Assembly (NCBI RefSeq): GCF_907164915.1 | Contig: NC_061867.1 | Span: forward strand, 49,355,852-49,419,851 | Origin: Impatiens glandulifera | Lineage: Eukaryota; Streptophyta; Magnoliopsida; Ericales; Balsaminaceae | Direction: 5' to 3' | DNA length: 64,000 nucleotides | In this document: positions 62,624 to 64,000 of the stretch, piece by piece | Position numbering within the stretch: the first letter of the stretch is position 1 | Layout: the number at the start of each line of letters is the position of its first letter | Notes under the pieces: model-generated | Seen by the model: the letters and a program-made list of their open reading frames with translations, nothing else | The model's database searches: none | What the model was told of the DNA's origin: nothing | Position numbers and translations under genes: made by a program

Positions 62624-64000
62624 AACCCAACCCATATTATTTATTAATATGGGTTGGGTTAGGTATGGGTTGAGTAACCCAAATTATTTTTTTTATTTTT
62701 TCATTTAACATGTATTTTGACTCATTTAACACTTTTTTTATCTATTTAACACGTTTTTTTATGTTTTCCACATTTTTCACGTTTTGACACGTTTTTCACA
62801 TTTTTGACACGTTTAATACGTTTTTCACATGTTTAACACGTTGAACACGTTTATGGCACGTTTAACACATTTTTGACACGTTGAACACGTTTTGATACGT
62901 TTAACACGTTCTTGACATGTTGAACACATTTGACACGTTTTTCACGAATATGACACATTTTGACACGTTTTTCATATTTTTGGCACGTTTAACACGTTTT
63001 TTTTTACATTTTTGACATGTTGAACACGTTTTGACACGTTGAACATGTTTTTGACACGTTAAACACGTTTTTGGCACGTTTAACACATTTTTGACACGTT
63101 GAACACATTTTCATGTTTTTCATGTTTTTGGCATGTTTAACATGTTTTTAACACGTTTTTCACGATTATGACACAATTTGATATGTTTTTTTTATGTTTT
63201 TTTGACACGTTTAACACGTTTTGACACATTTAATATGTTTTCAAGTTTTTCACATTTTTGACACGTTTAACACATTTTTAACATGTTTAACACATTTTCA
63301 CATGTTTTTTTACGTTTTTGATACGTTTAATACGTTTTGACACGTTTAACACGTTTTCACACGTTTTTTACGTTTTTGGCACGATTAACACGTTTTGACA
63401 CGTTTTCCATACTTCTAGCACGTTTTGACACGTATAACATGTTTTTGACACATTTAACATGTTTCACATATTTTTGACACATTTAATAAGTTTTTCACAC
63501 ATTTAACGTGCCAAAACGTGAAAAATGTGTTAAACGTGCCAAAAATATGAAAACGTGTTAAACATGTAAAAAACATGTTAAACATGTAAAAAAACGTGTT
63601 AAATATATCAAAAACGTGCCAAAACGTGTTAAAAGTTATCAAGATGTGTTAACGTGCAAAAAAATTTTAAACATGTCAAAAATATGTTAAATGTGCAAAA
63701 ATGTGTTAGATATTCCAAAAACGTGCCAAAAATGTGAAAAACATGTTAAACGTATCAAAACATGTTAAATGTGCTAAAAATGTGTTAAATGAGCCAAAAA
63801 TGTGTTAAACGTGTTCAACATGTCAAAACGAGTTCAACAGATCAAGAACGTGTTAAACTTGGCAAAAATGTGAAAAACGTGTTAACGTGTGAAAAACTTG
63901 TCAAATATGTCAAAAATATGTTAAACATGCAAAAAAACGTGAAAACATGTTAAACCAATGAAAAACGTGTTTAATGTGTGAAAAACGTGAAAACATGTTA
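62433..64000 (+). repeat. Tandem segmental duplication, unit 4 (start only)
   Basis: The 3' end of the window re-enters the unit and runs off inside the fold-back element. This copy shows base substitutions near the element's left end (for example around 62294-62330 and 62359-62380), not only indels. That supports a genuinely distinct copy. Confidence 0.9.

Larger units (their letters stand above)
62280..64000. mobile_element. Fold-back (MULE-like) element, left part, unit 4
   Basis: Preceded by ATTTTATGT (62271-62279). The left arm is complete and the right arm begins at about 63500 and runs off the window. It carries substitutions not found in the other copies. Confidence 0.6.

Overview
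The window is AT-rich nuclear DNA of a flowering plant, probably a eudicot. The evidence is spliced genes with GT/AG introns (a plant rhamnogalacturonate lyase and a TOPLESS-type co-repressor fragment), a plant Tnp2/DUF4218 transposon protein, plant promoter elements (TATA box, telo-box, pyrimidine-rich leaders), long AT microsatellites and MITE-like elements.

The main structure is a head-to-tail array of near-identical units of about 22.8-23.1 kb. Unit 1 covers 1-22827, unit 2 22828-39288 (with a 500-N gap at 24603-25102 that replaces roughly 6.8 kb), unit 3 39289-62432, and the start of unit 4 62433-64000. Position 1 is only the window edge, so the unit start is arbitrary. Each full unit carries, in order: (a) a fold-back element with about 1 kb arms of degenerate ACACGTTT repeats, flanked by a 9-bp direct repeat; (b) on the minus strand, a five-exon gene fragment with only the N-terminal LisH/CTLH part of a TOPLESS-like co-repressor; (c) an about 8 kb transposon-derived block made of hairpin arrays (CCGAAGG, CCGAGAG and CCGAAAG motifs), a small coiled-coil ORF with its own promoter, a leader with introns, and a broken Tnp2-type transposase; (d) on the minus strand, a small coiled-coil protein gene with a hydrophobic C-terminus; (e) on the minus strand, a 14-exon rhamnogalacturonate lyase gene; (f) a short hAT-like MITE and AT-rich spacer.

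Only the unit 3 lyase (55885-59532) could be read through as an intact 670-residue protein. The unit 1 and unit 2 copies have many single-base indels concentrated in patches, and the unit 3 TOPLESS-like copy is similarly noisy. This looks more like imperfectly polished assembly than natural decay. Other differences look real: a 360-bp segment and an 8-bp target duplication found only in unit 3, microsatellite expansion, and substitutions in unit 4. All transposase copies share the same disabling lesions, so that gene was dead before the block was amplified.

The transposon parts form their own functional set (transposase, possible binding-site hairpins, accessory ORF). The lyase acts in the cell wall. 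The TOPLESS-like fragment, if expressed, could interfere with transcriptional co-repression. Nothing shows that these host genes work together beyond being co-amplified.
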